Shown: positions 15,686 to 25,506 of the stretch, in pieces
How positions within the stretch are numbered: the first letter of the stretch is position 1
Layout: each line of letters begins with the position of its first letter
From: Spongiibacter nanhainus
Lineage (GTDB): Bacteria; Pseudomonadota; Gammaproteobacteria; Pseudomonadales; Spongiibacteraceae
Length of the DNA stretch: 64,000 bases
Reading direction: 5' to 3'
Assembly (NCBI RefSeq): GCF_016132545.1
Contig: NZ_CP066167.1
Span: forward strand, 496,001 to 560,000
The notes under the pieces: model-generated
Told to the model about the DNA's origin: nothing
The model's database searches: none
Seen by the model: the letters and a program-made list of their open reading frames with translations, nothing else
Translations under genes and position numbers: made by a program

Positions 15686-16806
15686 GCAGCGGGGTCCCGG
15701 GGCCGGCCCTTGTGGCGAATTTCAAAGTACACCCCGGCCTGGCGGCGTCCGCCGCTATTGCCGACGGTGGCGATGGCTTCTCCCCCTCGCACCCAGTCTC
15801 CCTCTTGCCGCAACAAGCTTTCGTTGTGGGCGTAAAGGCTGAGGTAGTCGTCACCGTGATCGACGATTATGAGTAGCCCGGCACCCCGCAGCCAATCCGC
15901 AAAAACCACCCGGCCATTGTGGATACTGTGGATGCTGTCGCCCTCGTTGCCGGCGATTTGAATGCCCTGCCAGCGAATGGCACTGCCCTGACGGGAGGAG
16001 CCGTAGCTATTGAGGCGTCGCCCGGCCACCGGCCAGGGCAGTTTGCCGCGCATCTCTTTAAAGGGTTTGTAGCTGGCGGGAATAGCGATGTTGGTAATGT
16101 CTTGCTCAATGGCCTTGAGCACGCTTTCCAGGCCTTTGCGCTCGCTGTCCAGATTGCTGAGCTGTGAGCTTTGGCTGCTGAGTTCCCGGTCAATGCCGGC
16201 GAGGATGTCGGCGCGTTTTTGTTTTTGCTCTTGGAGTTCCGCCTGCTGTTCCTGCAGTTCCTCTTCAGCGTCGGCGAGTTTTTCAGTCTCGCTGGCGATC
16301 TCCGGGATCAGCGCTTGCAGTGAGCTAAGGGTCTGGCGATAGCGCTCCAGTTGCTCGCTGCGGGCTTCGTTGAAGTAGTCGTAGTAGGTCAGCATGCGGC
16401 TGAGCTTTTCCGGGTCTTCCTGGTTGAGCAGCATTTTGATACGCCGTTCCTGACCCAGGGTATAGGCGTCGCGGATTTGCTCGGCGATGATGGCTTTTTG
16501 CTTGCTCTGTTGCTGACGCAGCAGGCCCTGGCGGCGCTGCAGGTCATCGAGCTTGTTCTGGTGGGCATCGCGCTGGGTTTTAACGCGGTGCAGTTCGGCG
16601 GCGACTCGGCCGACGTCCTTTTCTATCGCGCGGAGTTTGCGGGCCTCGCGGGTACGCTCAGCCTGATTGTCGCCGATGGTGTCTTTGAGCTGGCGGATTT
16701 CCCGGTCCAGCTGCTTGAGCTGGGCGCGGGTGGCCTCGGCGTCCTCAGCCCGGGCGCCGGGCAATACTAGCCAGGCACAAAGCAGTAGCAGGCCAGCCCG
16801 CCGCAC
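15673..16806 (-). CDS. envC: EnvC-like murein hydrolase activator
   Basis: This 377-residue exported protein has an N-terminal signal peptide (LLLLCAWLVLPGARA), a long coiled coil (about 25-250, rich in Glu, Gln, Leu and Lys) and a C-terminal LytM/M23 domain (about 259-377). The first metal-binding His-x3-Asp of active M23 peptidases is missing (RWQGIQIAG in its place), as in E. coli EnvC. It is therefore probably an activator of amidases at the division septum, not a peptidase. It lies 12 bp downstream of gpmI and upstream of ctpA, a common neighbourhood. Confidence 0.88.
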   Translation of the reverse strand: MRRAGLLLLCAWLVLPGARAEDAEATRAQLKQLDREIRQLKDTIGDNQAERTREARKLRAIEKDVGRVAAELHRVKTQRDAHQNKLDDLQRRQGLLRQQQSKQKAIIAEQIRDAYTLGQERRIKMLLNQEDPEKLSRMLTYYDYFNEARSEQLERYRQTLSSLQALIPEIASETEKLADAEEELQEQQAELQEQKQKRADILAGIDRELSSQSSQLSNLDSERKGLESVLKAIEQDITNIAIPASYKPFKEMRGKLPWPVAGRRLNSYGSSRQGSAIRWQGIQIAGNEGDSIHSIHNGRVVFADWLRGAGLLIIVDHGDDYLSLYAHNESLLRQEGDWVRGGEAIATVGNSGGRRQAGVYFEIRHKGRPRDPAAWCN

Positions 16807-16817
16807 CTCAGATCGCT

Positions 16818-18377
16818 CTAGGATTGGATCAAATTGCGGCCAGACATCGCCGCGGGCTGTTCGACCCCCATCAGGGCCAGCAGGGTGGGGGCAATATCTG
16901 ACAGGCGGCCGCCTTCAGGCAGCAGGGTAACGTTCTGTTTGCTGCCGACATAAACCAGGGGCACCAGCTCGGTAGTGTGCTGGGTGTGGGGCTGCTCGGC
17001 GTCGTAGTCCAGCATTTGCTCGCAGTTGCCGTGATCGGCGGTAATCAGGCAGTGTCCGCCCACTTCCAGTACCGCCTCGGTCACTTGTTTCAGGCTGTCG
17101 TCCAGCGCTTCTACCGCCTTGACCGCGGCGTCAAAGACGCCGGTATGACCCACCATATCGCCGTTGGCGTAATTGCAGATAATGGCGTCGTACTGGCCGC
17201 TGCGAATGGCGTCACAGAGGTCGGCGGTGACTTCCGGGGCGCTCATCTCTGGCTTGAGATCGTAGGTGGCCACATCTGGCGAGGGGATAAGTTTGCGGTC
17301 TTCACCCTGGTACAGCGCCTCGCGGCCACCGCTAAAGAAGAAGGTGACGTGGGCGTACTTTTCGGTTTCGGCAATGCGCAGCTGGGTTTTGCCGGTTTTT
17401 TCCAGCACTTCGCCAAAGCTGTCGACAATCTCTTCCGGGGGGTAAGCCACCGACGACTGAATATCGTCAGCGTACTGGGCGGTAGTGACAAAGGCACCCA
17501 GCTTGGGTGCCTTGCGGCGCTGGAAGCCGTCGAAGCTGGTGTCGGTCAGGGCGTAGCTCATTTCCCGGGCGCGGTCGGCGCGGAAATTCATAAAGATCAC
17601 CGCGTCGCCATCGTCGATGGCTGCCAGCTCTTGCCCATCGGCTTGAATCACCGAGGCACTGACAAATTCGTCGTTTTCGTCACGGGCGTAGGCGGCATCC
17701 AGAGCGGCAACGGCGCTGTCGTAGCGATATTCGGCCTCGGCTTCGGTGAGCAGGCGGTAGGCTTTTTCCACCCGGTCCCAGCGCTTATCCCGGTCCATGG
17801 CGTAGTAGCGACCCACCAGCGAGGCGGTCCGGCCGCGACCCAGCTCGGCGAATTTGGCGTCGACTTTCTCCAGCGAGGCCTTGGCACTGCGCGGCGGCGT
17901 GTCGCGGCCATCGAGGAATGCGTGCAGATAGATCTTGTCGGCGCCGCGTTTGGCCGCCAGTTCCATCATCGCCAGGATGTGGTTCTCGTGACTGTGGACA
18001 CCGCCGGGGGACAGCAAGCCCAGAATATGTACCGCTTTGCCCTTGCTCACCGCATCATCCACCGCTTGGGTGTAGGCGGGGTTGTCAAAAAAGTCGCCGT
18101 CGGCGATGGCCTTGTCGATGCGAGTAATGCTCTGGTAAATGATGCGACCCGAGCCCAGGCTCATGTGGCCCACCTCGGAGTTGCCCATTTGCCCGTCTGG
18201 TAAGCCCACGTCCAGCCCGGAGCCGGAGATCAAGGTGTGGGGGCGCTGTGACCACAGCGCATCCCAGGTGGGGGTGTTGGCGTGGTAGATAGCGTTGTCC
18301 TCGGGGGCTTCCCGGTAGCCAAAGCCGTCGAGAATAATAAGTACCACCGGAGTTTTGCGTTGGGCGCTGTCGGTCAT
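16818..18377 (-). CDS. gpmI: 2,3-bisphosphoglycerate-independent phosphoglycerate mutase GpmI
   Basis: This alkaline-phosphatase-fold, Mn-dependent enzyme interconverts 3- and 2-phosphoglycerate. [12 protein letters not shown] carries the first metal ligand and [17 protein letters not shown] the phosphoserine; ITADHGNCE and [12 protein letters not shown]-type segments close the site. With ATG 18377 ([12 protein letters not shown]) the protein has 519 residues, near the usual 510-515. In-frame starts exist up to 18464, and none has a clear ribosome-binding site. It is the first gene of gpmI-envC-ctpA and is divergent from the rhodanese gene. Confidence 0.94.
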   Translation of the reverse strand: MTDSAQRKTPVVLIILDGFGYREAPEDNAIYHANTPTWDALWSQRPHTLISGSGLDVGLPDGQMGNSEVGHMSLGSGRIIYQSITRIDKAIADGDFFDNPAYTQAVDDAVSKGKAVHILGLLSPGGVHSHENHILAMMELAAKRGADKIYLHAFLDGRDTPPRSAKASLEKVDAKFAELGRGRTASLVGRYYAMDRDKRWDRVEKAYRLLTEAEAEYRYDSAVAALDAAYARDENDEFVSASVIQADGQELAAIDDGDAVIFMNFRADRAREMSYALTDTSFDGFQRRKAPKLGAFVTTAQYADDIQSSVAYPPEEIVDSFGEVLEKTGKTQLRIAETEKYAHVTFFFSGGREALYQGEDRKLIPSPDVATYDLKPEMSAPEVTADLCDAIRSGQYDAIICNYANGDMVGHTGVFDAAVKAVEALDDSLKQVTEAVLEVGGHCLITADHGNCEQMLDYDAEQPHTQHTTELVPLVYVGSKQNVTLLPEGGRLSDIAPTLLALMGVEQPAAMSGRNLIQS

Positions 18378-18533
18378 AGGGCTGTGTGAGTCGCTCGGTA
18401 GGTCAGAGTGCATGGTTGCTTGGTCTATCCTGCTATTGTACCCAGTGCCGGGGCTGGAGGTCACGTTCTGGCGGATGAGAATTGCCGTCGCGGGGTGTAT
18501 ACTGCCCGGCTTTCTGATCTTGTGTGAATTTCC

Positions 18534-18950
18534 ATGGAAAAGCTGATTCTGTTTATCGCCGAGCAGTGGATACTGGTGGCGGCCCTACTGAGCTGCGTGG
18601 TGCTGCTGAGCTATCACGAATCCCGGCGCGCTGGTAAGAACCTGAGCCCCCAGCAGATAGTGGGTCTGCTCAATCAGGAGCAGGCGGTGGTGATCGACCT
18701 GCGCGACAAAGGTGAATATGGCAAGGGCCACATTCTGGACTCGGTGAATCTACCTTTTAATAAGCTCGACAAAGAAATCGACCGGGTGGTGAGTGACAAG
18801 GACAAGGCGGTGGTGCTGGTGTGCAAACACGGTCAGCACTCATCGGCGGCGGGTAAGAAGTTGGCCTCGCTGGGCTACAGTAATGTTCAGCGGCTTAAAG
18901 GCGGCATCACTGAGTGGCAGGCGATGCAGATGCCGCTGGTTAAAAGCTAG
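18534..18950 (+). CDS. Membrane-anchored rhodanese-like protein (YibN type)
   Basis: The 138-residue protein has one N-terminal membrane helix (about 9-25, [16 protein letters not shown]) and a rhodanese domain. The active cysteine lies in [12 protein letters not shown], with [15 protein letters not shown] before it. The order rhodanese-grxC-secB matches the E. coli yibN-grxC-secB locus. The domain may handle persulfide sulfur, but the substrate is unknown. An extended -10-like TGTATACT lies about 30 bp before the ATG. Confidence 0.88.
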   Translation: MEKLILFIAEQWILVAALLSCVVLLSYHESRRAGKNLSPQQIVGLLNQEQAVVIDLRDKGEYGKGHILDSVNLPFNKLDKEIDRVVSDKDKAVVLVCKHGQHSSAAGKKLASLGYSNVQRLKGGITEWQAMQMPLVKS

Positions 18951-18959
18951 GATTCAATC

Positions 18960-19214
18960 ATGGCAGCAGTCACCATTTACACCACCCGTTTTTGCCCTTT
19001 CTGTGTTCGCGCCAAGCATCTGCTGGGCAGCAAGGGCGTGCAGTACTCAGAAGTTGCTGTGGACGGCCGGCAAGACCTCCGTCAGGAACTTTTACAGCGG
19101 ACCGGGCAGCGGACTGTGCCGCAAATCTGGATTGGCGATACCCATGTGGGCGGCTGCGATGAGCTGTTTGCTCTGGAGCGGCAGGGCGCCTTGGATGCCA
19201 TGCTCAGTGCTTGA
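18960..19214 (+). CDS. grxC: Glutaredoxin 3
   Basis: The 84-residue thioredoxin-fold protein has the active site CPFC in TTRFCPFCVRAKHLL; E. coli Grx3 has CPYC. The cis-proline TVPQIWIG and the glutathione-site GGCDEL are also present. It reduces disulfides using glutathione in the cytoplasm. It lies nine bases after the rhodanese gene and before secB. Confidence 0.95.
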   Translation: MAAVTIYTTRFCPFCVRAKHLLGSKGVQYSEVAVDGRQDLRQELLQRTGQRTVPQIWIGDTHVGGCDELFALERQGALDAMLSA

Positions 19215-19306
19215 GTTGGCACAGGGCAGCAAATTCAGACTTAAACGAAAGAGTTCAACAAGATAAAGGCTAGTGAAACTAGCTGCATTAGGAGTTGGTA
19301 AGCGTT

Positions 19307-19807
19307 ATGGCAGAGCAAGATCAAGGCACTACTCAGGCAGAGCAAAATCAAGCCGGACAACCCAAGTTTATGTTGCAGCGCATCTATGTGAAGGACTCGT
19401 CCTTTGAGTCTCCCAGCGCGCCGCTGGTATTCACCAAAGAGTGGAAGCCGAAGATGTCGGTGGACCTGAATACCCAGAGCAAAAAGATTGCCGATAATAA
19501 CTACGAGGTGGAGTTGTCGGTGACCGTGACGGCGAAAGTCGACGACGACCAAACCGCATTTTTGGTGGAGGTCGTTCAGGGTGGCCTGTTTTATGTACAG
19601 GGCATCGAGGGCGAAGGACTGAGCCAGGCACTGGGTATTGCCTGCCCCAATATGCTGTTCCCCTATCTGCGCGAAGCGGTGGATTCAATGGTCGTTAAGG
19701 GTGGTTTCCCGGCGCTGGCATTGCAACCGGTAAATTTTGAAACCCTCTACCGTCAGGCCAAGAAAGAGCACGCGGAAAAACAGGCCGCGGCATCTACTAC
19801 CCACTAG
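19307..19807 (+). CDS. secB: Protein-export chaperone SecB
   Basis: This 166-residue tetrameric chaperone keeps preproteins unfolded for SecA. The family signature FMLQRIYVKDSSFE, then PKMSVDLN, is at the start, and ACPNMLFPYLREAVD...GGFPALALQPVNFETLY is near the end. I use ATG 19307; the frame also opens at TTG 19295, but that codon abuts the AGGAG sequence directly, so it is unlikely to be used. The C-terminus is a short flexible tail. Confidence 0.96.
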   Translation: MAEQDQGTTQAEQNQAGQPKFMLQRIYVKDSSFESPSAPLVFTKEWKPKMSVDLNTQSKKIADNNYEVELSVTVTAKVDDDQTAFLVEVVQGGLFYVQGIEGEGLSQALGIACPNMLFPYLREAVDSMVVKGGFPALALQPVNFETLYRQAKKEHAEKQAAASTTH

Positions 19808-19837
19808 TGGTGGCAGGCTCTAGTTGAAGCGCGGCAG

Positions 19838-20299
19838 ATGTTCCATATAGCCCTACACGAGCCGCGCATCGCCCCCAATACCGGCAATATTATTCGCTTG
19901 GTAGCCAACAACGGCTGCCATCTTCACCTGATTGAGCCTATGGGTTTTGATCTGGAGGAGAAAAAGCTGCGTCGGGCCGGGCTCGATTATGCCGACCTGG
20001 CCAGAGTGAGTCGCTACCCCGACTATCCTGCTTTTTTGGCGGCGATGGGCTCGAGGCGAATCTTCGCCCTCACTACCAAGGGCACGCGCAGCTACACCGA
20101 TGTGGCCTATCGCGAAGACGACGTGTTGCTGTTTGGCTCCGAGACCGCGGGCTTGCCGGCGGAAATCCGCGAGGCCTTGGGCTTAGATCACTGCTTGCGT
20201 ATACCGATGATGCCGGGGGCGCGGAGTTTAAACCTGTCTAACGCGGTGGCGCTGGTTAGCTACGAGGCCTGGCGCCAGTGCGACTTTGCCGGGCTGTAG
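19838..20299 (+). CDS. trmL: tRNA (cytidine/uridine-34 2'-O)-methyltransferase TrmL
   Basis: The 153-residue SPOUT (trefoil-knot) methyltransferase modifies the wobble base of tRNA-Leu isoacceptors. The family signs are [14 protein letters not shown] near the start, [10 protein letters not shown], and the knot segment [22 protein letters not shown]. The length is normal. It follows secB by 30 bp and is convergent with ntrC. Confidence 0.95.
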   Translation: MFHIALHEPRIAPNTGNIIRLVANNGCHLHLIEPMGFDLEEKKLRRAGLDYADLARVSRYPDYPAFLAAMGSRRIFALTTKGTRSYTDVAYREDDVLLFGSETAGLPAEIREALGLDHCLRIPMMPGARSLNLSNAVALVSYEAWRQCDFAGL

Positions 20300-20332
20300 C
20301 GCGGGCTTTTACCTGTAAAACGGGCGGGACGC

Positions 20333-21760
20333 TCAGTCTTCGTCCTCACCCCCCATACCGAGTTCCTTGATTTTGCGGGTCAGCGTATTGCGGCCCCAGC
20401 CCAGTAAGTTGGCGGCATCCCGGCGGCGGCCGTGGGTGTACTTCAGGGCCGCTTCAATCATGATTTGCTCAAACTGGGGCACTGCCCGGTCCAGTAGCTT
20501 GTCTTTACCCAGCATCAGTTCCTGATCTGCCCAGCGGCGCAGGTTGTCTTGCCAGTTGGAGGCGGGAGCTGCATCGCCACTGGGGCGCTCCAGCAATTCT
20601 GGCGGCAGGTCGTCGATGTGGATTTCCCGCCCCGAGGCCATGACAGTCAGCCAGCGGCAGGTGTTTTCCAATTGGCGGACGTTGCCGGGCCAGTCCAGTT
20701 GGCAGAGGTATTCTTCCGTCTCCGAGCGCAGCCGTTTGGGCTCCACATCCAGCTCGTTGCCGGCCTTGGTGAAGAAGTGCTGCATCAACCGGGGAATGTC
20801 TTCCCGGCGTTCTGCCAACTTGGGCAGGTGAATGCGAATAACATTGAGGCGGTGGAACAAGTCTTCCCGGAAGGTGTTGTTCTGTACTAATTTTTCCAGG
20901 TTTTGGTGGGTGGCGGCGATGATCCTCACGTCCACTTTGACCGGGGTATGGCCGCCAACTCGGTAAAATTCGCCATCTGCCAATACTCGCAACAAACGGG
21001 TTTGGGTGTCCGGCGGCATATCGCCGATCTCGTCCAGGAACAAGGTGCCGCCGTTGGCCTGCTCGAAACGCCCCCGACGCTGGGCGCTGGCGCCGGTAAA
21101 GGCGCCTTTCTCGTGGCCAAACAGCTCAGACTCCATCAGGTCTTTGGGAATGGCAGCCATATTCAGAGCGATAAAGGGTTTTGCCGCCCGGGGGCTGTGG
21201 CGATGCAGGGCCTGGGCTACCAATTCCTTACCGGTGCCGGATTCGCCATTGATCAGCACGGTGATATTGGATTGGGACAGACGCCCAATGGCCCGGAAAA
21301 CCTCCTGCATGGCCGGGGCCTCACCGATAATCTCGGTGGTTTCCATCGGCGGCTCTTCCGGCATTACGGTCTTGTTCTTGTTGGCGTGTTGCAGCGCGCG
21401 CTGGGTGGTGGCGACTGCCTCGTCAACATCAAAGGGCTTGGGCAGATACTCGAAGGCGCCACCCTGGTAAGAGGCCACCGCGCTGTCCAGGTCGGAGTGG
21501 GCGGTGGTAATGATCACCGGCAGGCCGGGATGAATCTCGCTGATCCGCGACAGCAGCTTGAGGCCGTCAATGCCGGGCATGCGGATATCGCTGATGATGG
21601 CGTCCGGAGCATCGTGCTCCAGTTGGCTGAGCAAAGCGTCCCCGGATTCAAAACTGCGGGTAACGATACCGGCCTGGTTGAGGGCTTTCTCAAGCACCCA
21701 GCGAATGGAGCGGTCGTCGTCGGCGATCCAGACGGCGTTGTCGGTGGTAGAAGACGTCAT
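20333..21760 (-). CDS. glnG: Nitrogen regulator NtrC (sigma-54 activator)
   Basis: This 475-residue response regulator has a receiver domain (phospho-acceptor D58 in ISDIRMPG), an AAA+ domain (Walker A GESGTGKE 172-179; GAFTGA 219-224, which contacts sigma-54) and a Fis-type HTH at the end (RRRDAANLLGWGRNTLTRKI). It activates nitrogen-limitation genes, probably including the glnA promoter in this window (25273-25287). Its start overlaps the ntrB stop by four bases. Confidence 0.97.
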   Translation of the reverse strand: MTSSTTDNAVWIADDDRSIRWVLEKALNQAGIVTRSFESGDALLSQLEHDAPDAIISDIRMPGIDGLKLLSRISEIHPGLPVIITTAHSDLDSAVASYQGGAFEYLPKPFDVDEAVATTQRALQHANKNKTVMPEEPPMETTEIIGEAPAMQEVFRAIGRLSQSNITVLINGESGTGKELVAQALHRHSPRAAKPFIALNMAAIPKDLMESELFGHEKGAFTGASAQRRGRFEQANGGTLFLDEIGDMPPDTQTRLLRVLADGEFYRVGGHTPVKVDVRIIAATHQNLEKLVQNNTFREDLFHRLNVIRIHLPKLAERREDIPRLMQHFFTKAGNELDVEPKRLRSETEEYLCQLDWPGNVRQLENTCRWLTVMASGREIHIDDLPPELLERPSGDAAPASNWQDNLRRWADQELMLGKDKLLDRAVPQFEQIMIEAALKYTHGRRRDAANLLGWGRNTLTRKIKELGMGGEDED

Positions 21761-22833
21761 CGATTTCTCTCCACGGGAATGAACAGCGAGAACTCAGTGC
21801 GTCCGGGTTCGCTGCGACATTCGATTAGTCCTTTGTGATGGTTGAGGATGGACTGGGATATGGATAGGCCCAGCCCTGAGCCCTCCGCGCGGCCGCTGAT
21901 CATCGGCAAAAAGATAGAAGGTTGCAGATCTTCGGGAATGCCAGGGCCGTTGTCGATCACATCGACCCGGCATACCAGCCGGTGGCGATGGGAGCCGATG
22001 GTAAATTGGCGCAGGGTGCGGCTGCGCAACATAATTGTAGGTGGCTCGTCACTGGGTGGCTCTTGCCGCAGCGCTTGCTGGGCATTGCGAACCACATTGA
22101 GGAAGGCCTGAATCAGCTGCTCCCGGTCGCCGATAATGTCGGGAATACTGGGGTCGTAATCCCGCAATACCTGGATACTGCCTTCGTTCTCTACTTCGAT
22201 TAACTGGCGAACGCGCTCCAGCACCTCGTGAATATTGGTGGATTGCCGCTCCGGCGCCTTGTGGGGGCCCAGCATCGTATCCACCAAGTTGCGTAGGCGG
22301 TCGGCTTCTTCGATGATGATGTTGGTGTAGTCGTGGAGCTTGGGGTCGTCGAGCTCCCTGGCCAGCAGCTGTGCAGCACCTCGCAAGCCCCCCAGGGGGT
22401 TTTTGACTTCGTGGGCAATGCCCCGAATCAGTGCCTGGCTATTCTGCTGGGATGACAACAAACCTTCCTCTCGGCTGATTCTCAGCAGCCGGTCCAAGGG
22501 CTGCAGCTCAATGATCAATGAGGTCCGATCCCCTTCGGCGATGGGGGTCACCGCGTAGTCAACGGTAATTTCTGTGCCGGAGCGCAGGGTCAGAACCGTT
22601 TCGCGTTTTGTGTAGGCCTCGCGATTGTTGATAGCGTCCAGCAGCTTGACCAGCGTGTCCTCCTGTTCATGGAACAACTTGGTGATCGCTTCACCGTGGA
22701 TGCGCTGGTCAGATACCGCCAATAGTGACTCTGCAGCCGGGTTGATATAGCTCACCGTCAGGTTCGGCTCGACCAACAGGATCGCCGTTTTCAAGTTGTC
22801 GAGAATGTGGTGGTGAATGCTATTGGGTGGCAT
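21757..22833 (-). CDS. glnL: Nitrogen sensor kinase/phosphatase NtrB
   Basis: The 358-residue protein has an N-terminal PAS domain (about 8-110), the phospho-accepting H141 in RGIAHEVKNPLGGL and a C-terminal ATPase domain (NVVRNAQQAL, DNGPGIP, GSGLGLSI). It lacks membrane segments, as expected for the cytoplasmic NtrB that reads PII. It phosphorylates NtrC. In many relatives glnA-glnL-glnG form one cluster; here a DUF4124 gene lies between. Confidence 0.96.
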   Translation of the reverse strand: MPPNSIHHHILDNLKTAILLVEPNLTVSYINPAAESLLAVSDQRIHGEAITKLFHEQEDTLVKLLDAINNREAYTKRETVLTLRSGTEITVDYAVTPIAEGDRTSLIIELQPLDRLLRISREEGLLSSQQNSQALIRGIAHEVKNPLGGLRGAAQLLARELDDPKLHDYTNIIIEEADRLRNLVDTMLGPHKAPERQSTNIHEVLERVRQLIEVENEGSIQVLRDYDPSIPDIIGDREQLIQAFLNVVRNAQQALRQEPPSDEPPTIMLRSRTLRQFTIGSHRHRLVCRVDVIDNGPGIPEDLQPSIFLPMISGRAEGSGLGLSISQSILNHHKGLIECRSEPGRTEFSLFIPVERNR

Positions 22834-22970
22834 ACCGTAGCTGCTTTCGTCGTTATGGGTTGGGTGATAGCAAAATTCAGGCCATAGGAAGCCAAGGTCC
22901 CCCGGTGGCGCAAATACACGCTGAGAGCGGCCAACTGCCGAGAGCGCATTGTTTTAGTGCGGCGCTTTCG

Positions 22971-22987
22971 AGCAGGCAGTGCCTGCT
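22971..22987. promoter_or_regulatory. 17-bp perfect palindrome upstream of ntrB
   Basis: AGCAGGCA-G-TGCCTGCT at 22971-22987 has perfect 8-bp arms around one base. It lies about 140 bp upstream of the ntrB start in a 274-bp gap that otherwise shows no gene. A TGGTGCA half-site like that of NtrC is at 23053-23059. This may be an operator or a small hairpin in the leader. Confidence 0.4.
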
Positions 22988-23107
22988 TATAGGACATTTT
23001 GCGGTAAGTATAAGCGGCGCAAAGCACAATGATAGTGCATTAGTTAATAATTGGTGCACTCGAGTGATAGAAGATTGGGCCTGTGTGATCGTGGTGCGAA
23101 GTGGAGC

Positions 23108-23620
23108 TTATCCGCCCGGCCAGTGCACGATAATGTGAGTGCTGTCGCTGCTTAAGACTTTGCCGTTGGCGCCCTTTAGTGTGGCTTTTAGGGTGTGGGG
23201 TCCCCGGGAAAGCAGAGGGATGCGGTGTGTTGTTGGGGTAGTGGCTGACAGTGTGTGGGGGGTGCCGTCGATACTGAGGGTGAGCTGGTGTTCCGCCCGT
23301 AGCGGGAGGTCGCTGTCTATCCTGACGGTGGTGGGAAGTCGACCGTTGGGCAGTACCTGACCGTCGGTGGGTTGAGTAATGCGGATGCGCGGCGCGTAGC
23401 TGTCGTTGTTATCGTCATTCTGGGGGCGTGATGGGGGAGTCGGTTCTACGGCAGGGGTGGTGTTGGGTTGTTGCAGGTCCACTTCCTGGCTGCCTGGGGT
23501 GGCGGTGTCGGAATACACCGGGTTGCCCCTGTCGTCGGTGGAGCGGTAAATCTCTGCGCTGGCTGTAACTGAAGTACACAGCAGCGCCAATAGGGCGATG
23601 ATGATGGTGGCTGGCTGCAT
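23108..23620 (-). CDS. Exported DUF4124-domain protein
   Basis: The 170-residue protein begins with a signal peptide (about 1-22, IIALLALLCTSVTASA). A short DUF4124 region follows (EIYRSTDDRGNPVYSDTATPG), the fold that often reads 'Y+W.D..G...ySD.P'. A Pro/Asn/Asp-rich linker leads to an Ig-like beta domain (about 80-168: RITQPTDGQVLPNGRLPTTV..., SIDGTPH). The function of the family is unknown. Such genes often sit beside ntrBC/glnA in gammaproteobacteria. It is probably periplasmic. Confidence 0.85.
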   Translation of the reverse strand: MQPATIIIALLALLCTSVTASAEIYRSTDDRGNPVYSDTATPGSQEVDLQQPNTTPAVEPTPPSRPQNDDNNDSYAPRIRITQPTDGQVLPNGRLPTTVRIDSDLPLRAEHQLTLSIDGTPHTLSATTPTTHRIPLLSRGPHTLKATLKGANGKVLSSDSTHIIVHWPGG

Positions 23621-23688
23621 AGCGGCGACTCTAAACGCTTGCTCTTATATTGCGCCTCCCGGTGCTGGCGAGCAATATCTACAGACAT

Positions 23689-23714
23689 AAAAAAAGCCCG
23701 CCGGAGCGGGCTTT
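23689..23714 (-). terminator. Rho-independent terminator of glnA
   Basis: On the minus strand, AAAGCCCG and CGGGCTTT (plus positions 23707-23714 and 23693-23700) form a stem around a 6-base loop, followed by a run of T. It begins 20 bp after the glnA stop. Confidence 0.88.
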
Positions 23715-23733
23715 GTGTTCAGCTGAGTCAGCC

Positions 23734-25140
23734 TTACACGCTGTAGTACATCTCGAACTCGACCGGGTGAGTGGTCATGTTCAGGCGCTCAATTTCTTCG
23801 CGCTTCAGCTCGATGTAGCCGTCGATCATATCGTCGTCGAAGACGCCGCCGGCGGTCAGGAAGCTGCGGTCCGCATCCAGTGCGTCCAGAGCCATTTCCA
23901 GGCTGGAAGCCACAGTCGGGATGTTGGCAGCTTCTTCTGCGGGCAGGTCGTACAGATCTTTATCTGCCGCGTCGCCGGGGTGGATCTTGTTCTGGATGCC
24001 GTCCAGGCCTGCCATCAGCATGGCCGCAAAGGCCAGGTAAGGGTTGGCAGAGGGGTCGGGGAAGCGAACTTCGATACGGCGCGCTTTAGGGTTGGGGATC
24101 CAGGGGATCCGGATAGACGCCGAGCGGTTACGAGCTGAGTAGGCCAGCATAACCGGTGCTTCAAAGCCGGGAACCAGGCGCTTGTAGGAGTTGGTAGACG
24201 CGTTGGTGAAGGCGTTGATAGCGCGGGCGTGCTTGATGATACCGCCGATGTAGAACAGGGCAGTTTCAGACAGGCCGCCGTAGGCGTCGCCAGAGAACAG
24301 GTTCTGGCCGTCTTTGCTCAGAGATTGGTGAACGTGCATGCCGCTACCGTTGTCGCCAACGACAGGCTTGGGCATGAAGGTGGCTGTTTTGCCGTAAGCG
24401 TGAGCAACGTTGTGTACGCAGTACTTAAGTACTTGCACTTCGTCGGCTTTCTTAACGGCAGTATTGGGGCCAACACCGATTTCACACTGGCCTGCAGTAC
24501 CCACTTCGTGGTGGTGTACTTCCACTTCCAGGCCCATATCGGTCATGGCGTTACACATGGCGCCACGCAGGTCGTGCAGGCTGTCTACTGGGGGAACGGG
24601 GAAGTAGCCGCCTTTAACGCCAGGACGGTGACCGATGTTGCCTTCGTCAAAGTTGTCGCCGGATTTCCAGGCGGCTTCGTCAGAGGCGATCGCGTAGCTG
24701 GCGCCTTCCATGCTGACTTTCCATTTGACGTCGTCAAAAATGAAAAACTCGGGCTCGGGGCCAAACAGTACGCCGTCGGCAATGCCGGTAGAGCGCATGT
24801 AATCTTCAGCGCGCTGGGCAATAGAACGAGGGTCGCGGTTGTAGCCCTGCATGGTGGAGGGCTCAACGATGCCGCAGCGGATGTTTACAGTGGCTTCGTC
24901 GGTGAAGGGGTCCAGCAATGAGGCCTCGTCATCCGGCATCAGGATCATGTCGGACTCATTGATGCCTTTCCAGCCGGCGATGGAAGAGCCGTCGAACATC
25001 TTACCGTCTTCGAAGAAGCCAGCATCGATTTCGCTCGCGGGTACGGTTACGTGTTGCTCTTTACCTTTAGTGTCGGTGAAGCGCAGGTCCGCCCACTTCA
25101 CGTCGTTATCGGCGATTAACTTCAGAGTCTTCTCTGACAT
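23734..25140 (-). CDS. glnA: Glutamine synthetase, type I
   Basis: This 468-residue dodecameric enzyme makes glutamine from glutamate, ammonia and ATP. The adenylylation tyrosine is Y397 in DLYDLP, so the protein should be controlled by Gln[12 protein letters not shown] (48-58), [11 protein letters not shown] (264-274) and the metal ligands in [10 protein letters not shown] are standard. GGAGGA lies nine bases before the ATG. Expression is probably driven by the sigma-54/NtrC promoter 130-270 bp upstream. Confidence 0.98.
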   Translation of the reverse strand: MSEKTLKLIADNDVKWADLRFTDTKGKEQHVTVPASEIDAGFFEDGKMFDGSSIAGWKGINESDMILMPDDEASLLDPFTDEATVNIRCGIVEPSTMQGYNRDPRSIAQRAEDYMRSTGIADGVLFGPEPEFFIFDDVKWKVSMEGASYAIASDEAAWKSGDNFDEGNIGHRPGVKGGYFPVPPVDSLHDLRGAMCNAMTDMGLEVEVHHHEVGTAGQCEIGVGPNTAVKKADEVQVLKYCVHNVAHAYGKTATFMPKPVVGDNGSGMHVHQSLSKDGQNLFSGDAYGGLSETALFYIGGIIKHARAINAFTNASTNSYKRLVPGFEAPVMLAYSARNRSASIRIPWIPNPKARRIEVRFPDPSANPYLAFAAMLMAGLDGIQNKIHPGDAADKDLYDLPAEEAANIPTVASSLEMALDALDADRSFLTAGGVFDDDMIDGYIELKREEIERLNMTTHPVEFEMYYSV

Positions 25141-25272
25141 TCTTAACGTCCTCCAAAAAGAGAGTCTTTATATGGTTTGTGCCTCGGCGAAGCCGAAAGC
25201 AGCGATTATATGCTCCAGGCCAACCGCCGCATAGCGGAGCCTTCCGGCAAGCAAATCTCAGCGATTTTGCAA

Positions 25273-25287
25273 GCAAGGTGTATGCCA
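25273..25287 (-). promoter_or_regulatory. Sigma-54 promoter of glnA
   Basis: The minus strand reads TGGCATACACCTTGC: GG and GC are 10 bases apart, matching the TGGCAC-N5-TTGC consensus except for one base. The transcript would start near 25261, giving a leader of about 120 nt before the glnA ATG. Confidence 0.82.
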
Positions 25288-25367
25288 TATTTGGGTGCCC
25301 ATTCCTGCGGGAATTGAAGGGCGCCTGGCGGGCTGTGCGTAATAATTGTGCGTGGCGCCGCGCATGG

Positions 25368-25415
25368 TGACACAATATAGTGCAAAATGATGCTTATGTG
25401 ATCCATTTTGGTGCT
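25368..25415 (-). promoter_or_regulatory. Two NtrC-like enhancer sites upstream of glnA
   Basis: On the minus strand, TGCACTATATTGTGTCA (plus 25368-25384) and AGCACCAAAATGGATCA (plus 25399-25415) each resemble TGCACY-N5-GGTGCA with a few mismatches. Their centres are 31 bp apart, about three helical turns, and lie near -115 and -146 from the predicted start. This is close to the paired sites of E. coli glnA. The divergent thiI gene starts about 90 bp further on. Confidence 0.6.
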
Positions 25416-25506
25416 TTTGCCGATTTGGCGCTGAGAATATCTACGGATGCTGGTGTTGCCATCACCCGCTATAATGCCCGCCCTGCTCAACAGCCCCGGT
25501 GGGTCC

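Noticed and set aside
15673-16806. Active M23 metallopeptidase
   Set aside because: The first metal-binding His and Asp are missing, so it is read as an EnvC-like activator.
16977-18203. A 408-codon frame opposite gpmI
   Set aside because: Antisense shadow caused by high GC and codon bias in gpmI.
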